DNA from: JANSWP01 sp041941305 | GTDB taxonomy: Bacteria; Bacteroidota; Bacteroidia; Chitinophagales; Saprospiraceae | DNA: 64,000 nucleotides | Reading direction: 5' to 3' | Assembly: GCA_041941305.1 (NCBI GenBank) | Contig: JBGTQJ010000026.1 | Coordinates: forward strand, 69,288 to 133,287 | Shown: one piece after another, positions 60,276 through 64,000 of the stretch | How positions within the stretch are numbered: position 1 is the first letter of the stretch | How the letters are laid out: each line of letters starts with the position of its first letter | Notes under the pieces: generated by a model | The model's input: only the letters and a program-made list of their open reading frames with translations | What the model was told of the DNA's origin: nothing | The model's database searches: none | Position numbers and translations under genes: made by a program

Positions 60276-60283
60276 TACCTTCG
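60276..60283 (+). promoter_or_regulatory. -7 box for the PBP1A gene
   Basis: TACCTTCG, 21 nt before the ATG at 60304. The nearby AATAACAATATAGCAATG block (60241-60258) is shared with 17715-17731. Confidence 0.4.
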
Positions 60284-60303
60284 CGATAGAATCATCTGAC
60301 GCT

Positions 60304-62838
60304 ATGACAAACTTCAAATCCTGGAAAGAAAAAGATTTTTGGCTTGAGAAAAGAGATTGGCTTTTGCAAAAAACAAAGCCATTGCGGGAGCGCTATGCTG
60401 CTTTTAAAGCCAAACATCCTCGTTGGGCCAGAGGATTGGAAATAACAGGAATTTTGGGTTTAGGTGGATTTTTGTTTTTGTTTCTTTTTTGCTTACTGGT
60501 CTATTGGGGCACATTTGGAAGTTTACCTACCTATTCCAGTTTAAGGCAAATTCAACACAATGTAGCATCAGAAGTATATGCGGAAGATGGAGTGCTCTTG
60601 GGAAAATATTTTGTTGAAAACCGCATCAATGCCGATTTTGAGGAAATCTCTCCAAATATCATCAATGCCCTTGTCGCCACAGAAGATGCCCGTTTTTTTG
60701 AGCATAGTGGCATTGATTTCAGGGCTTGGGTTCGCGTATTTTTCAGAACCATTTTGATGAGGGATGATTCGGGCGGAGGAGGAAGTACCTTGAGTCAACA
60801 ATTGGCTAAAAACTTGTTTCCAAGGGAGCAATTTCTGCTATTTACGCTTCCTATCTCTAAAGTCAAAGAAATGTTTATCGCCCGACGGCTGGAAAACATC
60901 TACAATAAAAAAGAACTCCTCAATTTATACCTCAATACTGTTCCATTCAGCGAAAATATTTTTGGCGTCAAAGTGGCTTCACAGCGTTTTTTTAATACTT
61001 CACCAAAAGATCTACAGGTAGAAGAAGCAGCCGTTTTGATTGGCATGCTCAAAGGAACTGCTTTATACAACCCACTCAAACATCCCGATCGCTCTATGCG
61101 CAGACGGAATACGGTGATGGGACAAATGGTGAAATACAACTATCTCGAAAAGGAGGTTTATGATTCGCTGAAGTTGCGCTCTATTGACTTAAAATATTAT
61201 CGCGAAGGCAGCAATCAGGGTTTAGGGACTTATTTTAGAGAACATTTGAGATTGGAATTAGAGGATATCCTGGAGGATTTGGAAAAGCAGGATGGTTCGA
61301 AATACAATTTATATACGGATGGTTTGAAGATCTACACAACTGTCAATTCAGCCTTGCAAAAATACGCAGAAGAATCCATTGAGGAGCATATGACCAAGTT
61401 GCAAGAAAGCTATTTTAAGCATTGGAAAAAGAGAAAGTCCTATGGTAGTGAGCAATTATTGACGCAAGCAAAGAAAAATTCGGCTCGTTATAAAAAACTT
61501 TCTGAAGCTAAACTTTCTGAAGCGGCTATTGATGAAAATTTCGAGACGCCAGCCCAAATGTCCATTTTCGATTGGGAAACCAGAGTCGATGTGGATACGT
61601 TCATGACGCCTCTGGATTCTTTGAAATATTACCTATCTATTTTAAATACAGGATTTTTAGCTGTGGAACCTCAGACCGGGAAAGTACTGGCCTGGGTAGG
61701 AGGAATTGACCACCAGCATTTTAAATACGATCATGTGAAAGCCCGGCGTCAGGCTGGATCTACCTTTAAACCTGTAGTTTATGCGAAATCACTGGAATCC
61801 GGAATCCCACCTTGTGAGTACATCGACAATTTATTGACACAATATACCCAATATGAAAACTGGCAACCCCGCAATTCTGATGGAAAGTATGGTGGTGTCT
61901 ATTCAATGGAAGGGGCTTTGAGTCATTCTGTAAATGTGGTTACAGTAGATTTAATGATGCGCTCAGGCATAGATTCCGTAAAACTGTTGGCAGAAAAACT
62001 GGGACTGGAAGGAGAAATTCCTGCCGTGCCATCCATTGCATTGGGAACGATGGATGCTTCCCTATATGAATTGGTCAGAATGTATGCTACCTTTTCTAAT
62101 CGTGGCAAACGACCAGAATTGCATTATTTAAAAAGAATTGAAACAGCCAATGGAGAAGTGCTAATAGATTTTAAAGCACCTGATCCAGCTGATTTCGAAC
62201 AAGTTTTAGATGCCAAAGTGACCGATCTTTTGGTCAAAATGATGCGTTCTGTCGTTGATTCGGGAACTGCAAAACGCTTGCGCTATCAATACCATTTGTA
62301 CAATCAAATCGCCGGAAAAACAGGAACCACACAAAAGCATTCAGACGGCTGGTTTGTCGGGTTTACCCCAAATCTCGCGGCGGGAGTTTGGGTTGGCGGA
62401 GAATCCCCCCAAATCCGTTTCCGTAGCATGAGTCTGGGACAAGGAGCCAATACTGCCTTGCCAATTTGGGGCAGATTTATGAACAAAGTCTATAAAGACC
62501 CTCAATTCAAAAAATGGCGAAAACTAAAATTTCCCGAGATAGACAGTACTTTGAGCATTGACCTGGATTGTCCACCCTATCTAGAGGATCGTTCCATGAT
62601 TGATTTTCTAAATGAAGAGGACAAGGAATTTTTTGAATGGATTCGAAACTTTTTCAAAAATATTGATACCTCAGAAGAGGAAGAAAATGATACGCGTGTA
62701 AAAATTCCTCGAAATCGCCCACTGAGCAAAGAGTCAGAGCGTATTCGAAAACGAAATGAGGAGCTGGAAAAGAAACGTCGACGCAAAAAGAAACGAAAAG
62801 AGTTTTTGAACGATCTTTTTAAAAGGAAAAATAATTAA
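60304..62838 (+). CDS. mrcA: Penicillin-binding protein 1A (GT51 + transpeptidase)
   Basis: An 844-residue bifunctional peptidoglycan synthase. Inner-membrane helix LGGFLFLFLFCLLVYW (~55-72). GT51: TEDARFFEHSGIDFRAWVRV (Glu127), GGGGSTLSQQLAKNLFPRE, IYNKKELLNLYLNTVPFSEN. Transpeptidase: Ser486 and Lys489 in AGSTFKPVVY, Ser542-x-Asn544 in SHSVNV, Lys672 in GKTGTTQKH. The basic C-terminal tail (RKRNEELEKKRRRKKKRKEF) is longer than usual. Adds and cross-links glycan strands. A cloverleaf element follows its stop. Confidence 0.93.
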   Translation: MTNFKSWKEKDFWLEKRDWLLQKTKPLRERYAAFKAKHPRWARGLEITGILGLGGFLFLFLFCLLVYWGTFGSLPTYSSLRQIQHNVASEVYAEDGVLLGKYFVENRINADFEEISPNIINALVATEDARFFEHSGIDFRAWVRVFFRTILMRDDSGGGGSTLSQQLAKNLFPREQFLLFTLPISKVKEMFIARRLENIYNKKELLNLYLNTVPFSENIFGVKVASQRFFNTSPKDLQVEEAAVLIGMLKGTALYNPLKHPDRSMRRRNTVMGQMVKYNYLEKEVYDSLKLRSIDLKYYREGSNQGLGTYFREHLRLELEDILEDLEKQDGSKYNLYTDGLKIYTTVNSALQKYAEESIEEHMTKLQESYFKHWKKRKSYGSEQLLTQAKKNSARYKKLSEAKLSEAAIDENFETPAQMSIFDWETRVDVDTFMTPLDSLKYYLSILNTGFLAVEPQTGKVLAWVGGIDHQHFKYDHVKARRQAGSTFKPVVYAKSLESGIPPCEYIDNLLTQYTQYENWQPRNSDGKYGGVYSMEGALSHSVNVVTVDLMMRSGIDSVKLLAEKLGLEGEIPAVPSIALGTMDASLYELVRMYATFSNRGKRPELHYLKRIETANGEVLIDFKAPDPADFEQVLDAKVTDLLVKMMRSVVDSGTAKRLRYQYHLYNQIAGKTGTTQKHSDGWFVGFTPNLAAGVWVGGESPQIRFRSMSLGQGANTALPIWGRFMNKVYKDPQFKKWRKLKFPEIDSTLSIDLDCPPYLEDRSMIDFLNEEDKEFFEWIRNFFKNIDTSEEEENDTRVKIPRNRPLSKESERIRKRNEELEKKRRRKKKRKEFLNDLFKRKNN

Positions 62839-62841
62839 TCC

Positions 62842-62986
62842 AAGTTTCGAACAACCAAAGTTCGCGCAGCAAAGCTGCGCTCACAAAGGGTTTAAGGGGA
62901 GAAACAGGATGCATGCATCCTGTTTCTCCCCTTAAACCCCCTTCGAGCCGCGCGAAAAGCGCGGCGAGACATCTTGTTCGCAACTT
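62842..62986. mobile_element. 145-bp cloverleaf-like palindromic element
   Basis: Outer arms AAGTTTCGAACAA (62842-62854) and TTGTTCGCAACTT (62974-62986; 12 of 13 pair). Inside: hairpin GCGCAGC/GCTGCGC (62864-62880), a 52-bp perfect palindrome (62888-62939, no loop, centre GCATGC), and hairpin GCCGCGC/GCGCGGC with GAAAA loop (62947-62965). Same plan as 23010-23170, with different sequences. No flanking direct repeat was found. The -33 TTG of the fabG promoter (62974-62976) lies in the right outer arm. Confidence 0.6.
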
Positions 62987-63002
62987 AAATTACTTACCTT
63001 CG
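62974..63002 (+). promoter_or_regulatory. Promoter of fabG
   Basis: -7 box TACCTTCG (62995-63002) with TTG at 62974-62976, 18-nt spacer, overlapping the right arm of the cloverleaf element. The ATG is at 63105. Confidence 0.45.
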
Positions 63003-63104
63003 CGGCGATTTTAAAGACCTTAGTTGTGAGAATAGATAACCGACTACAATCCTCTATTTCTCACTTCCAAAGTTTATAAACGAAAACCTTCAAAAAAATA
63101 CATA

Positions 63105-63851
63105 ATGGGATTACTGCAAGGAAAAATTGCATTGGTTACGGGTGGTTCCAGAGGAATTGGAGCTGCCATTGTACAACAATTTGCCGAACAAGGTGCCGAT
63201 GTTGCCTTCACTTACCGTTCATCAGAAGAAGCAGCTAAAAAAGTTGAAGATGCTGCCAAAGCTGTTGGAGTTAATGCCAAAGGGTATCAATCAGATGCCA
63301 GCTCTTTTGAGCAGGCTGAAGCATTGGTCAAATCCGTTTTGGCGGATTTTGAAAGAGTAGATATCCTGGTCAACAACGCAGGAATTACAAAAGACACTTT
63401 GATGTTGCGCATGAGTGAGGAGCAATGGGATCAGGTCATCGAAGTCAACCTAAAATCTGTTTTTAATCTTACCAAACACATCCTTCGTCCCATGTTGAAA
63501 AATCGTGCTGGTTCGATTATCAATATGAGCTCCATCGTAGGCATTTCTGGTAATGCGGGACAAGCGAACTATGCTGCTTCCAAAGCGGGGATCATTGGTT
63601 TCACCAAGTCTATTGCCAAAGAAGTAGGCTCCAGAAGCATCCGCTGCAATGCAATTACACCAGGTTTTATTGAAACCGAGATGACCGGAGAATTGGATGA
63701 AAAAGTTAAGGAAGCATATCTATCCAGCATTCCAATGAAACGTCTGGGCGCTGCTGAAGAAGTCGCAGATGCCTGTGTTTTCCTCGGTTCTGATCTTTCC
63801 AAATATGTTTCTGGGCAGGTGATTAGCGTTTGTGGGGCATTGCAGACATAA
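63105..63851 (+). CDS. fabG: 3-oxoacyl-[acyl-carrier-protein] reductase
   Basis: A 248-residue SDR enzyme. Cofactor loop TGGSRGIGAAI, NNAG motif VNNAGITKDT, catalytic Ser143 (MSSIVGISG), Tyr156 and Lys160 (NYAASKAG). Spacing of 13 and 4 matches E. coli FabG. It reduces 3-ketoacyl-ACP with NADPH in fatty-acid synthesis. No other fab gene is within the window, and the right side ends in a repeat. Confidence 0.93.
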   Translation: MGLLQGKIALVTGGSRGIGAAIVQQFAEQGADVAFTYRSSEEAAKKVEDAAKAVGVNAKGYQSDASSFEQAEALVKSVLADFERVDILVNNAGITKDTLMLRMSEEQWDQVIEVNLKSVFNLTKHILRPMLKNRAGSIINMSSIVGISGNAGQANYAASKAGIIGFTKSIAKEVGSRSIRCNAITPGFIETEMTGELDEKVKEAYLSSIPMKRLGAAEEVADACVFLGSDLSKYVSGQVISVCGALQT

Positions 63852-63951
63852 GTTAATTGATATCTAAATAATAAACACGCATCATACCAAATTTTGTCAA
63901 TAAAACTCTTTCGTTTCTCCCTTTCTTAATCTGTTGATATTCAATTTGTTG

Positions 63952-63997
63952 CGGGGTTGGTGTTTGGGGTTTTTGAAAACCCCCAAAACAAACCCCC
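63952..63997. repeat. G/C-rich inverted repeat at the right edge
   Basis: GTTTGGGGTTTTT (63962-63974) pairs with AAAACCCCCAAAAC (63976-63989); outer GGGGTT and AACCCCCC extend it. It lies about 100 nt after fabG and may be its terminator or part of a longer element cut by the window edge. Confidence 0.5.
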
Positions 63998-64000
63998 CAC

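Noticed and set aside
1..64000. tRNA or rRNA genes
   Set aside because: Scanned by eye for tRNA-like clover shapes and rRNA blocks; none. The cloverleaf elements lack tRNA consensus boxes.

Overview
The window reads as a chromosomal segment of an AT-rich Bacteroidota, most likely from the Saprospiria (Haliscomenobacter/Lewinella-like). The evidence is the order bamD - rpoZ - coaBC - DUF4835/porD, a C-terminal type IX secretion (T9SS) sorting domain, many SPI/SPII signal peptides, CHAT/TPR/WD40/caspase-like secreted proteins, Bacteroidota-type -7 boxes (TAnnTTTG) close to starts, and little sign of Shine-Dalgarno sites. No tRNA, rRNA, CRISPR array, prophage or intact insertion sequence was seen. 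The taxonomic call is inference from gene content only.

Layout. 1-6.5 kb (minus strand): edge of a secreted cohesin-like protein, an amidohydrolase, an exported retropepsin-like aspartyl protease, purine nucleoside phosphorylase and a SNF2-type helicase. 6.7-13 kb: an exported TPR-CHAT protease-like protein, an OmpA-like lipid/peptidoglycan anchor protein, a GNAT acetyltransferase, GrpB-family protein and a cysteine synthase-type enzyme. 13-23 kb: an Omp85-type barrel, an exported WD40 propeller, then a run of secreted proteins (transglutaminase-like, DUF4384-like, LPP20-like, caspase-like) interrupted by a small-helical-protein/HNH pair and a DUF2442 gene. 23-26 kb: repeats, a truncated secreted ORF, a PEP-hydrolase-type TIM barrel, a cupin, a frameshifted ion-channel remnant and a TPR protein. 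26-31 kb: dinB and an error-prone dnaE, preceded by a palindromic operator candidate. 31-37.5 kb: TlpA-like thioredoxin lipoprotein, T9SS sialidase-like protein, YtcJ-like amidohydrolase with two tandem paralogous membrane proteins, and an S24/XRE repressor divergent from a glucosaminidase. 39-49 kb: RsbW-like kinase, ybeY, bamD, rpoZ, coaBC, porD, a secreted protein of unknown function, ogt, a lipoprotein, a small barrel and a SPOR-type protein. 49-64 kb: nucleotidase and RND pump operon, riboflavin synthase, a flippase, PepSY-like lipoprotein, S9 peptidase, Uma2 nuclease, PBP1A and fabG.

The core functions are envelope construction (BamD, Omp85, PBP1A, PorD, flippase, RND pump), nucleotide/cofactor metabolism, and DNA-damage tolerance (DinB + DnaE2). 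The most unusual content is not genic: the intergenic spaces are full of structured palindromic elements of several families. Two are ~185-bp long imperfect inverted repeats of matched architecture. Two are cloverleaf-like elements with a long perfect central palindrome flanked by GC hairpins, one of them between 13-bp direct repeats. A short palindrome occurs three times. One palindromic element appears to sit in frame inside dnaE. The other point of interest is the density of exported caspase/CHAT/transglutaminase-type proteins. I did not find a clear-cut new defence system.
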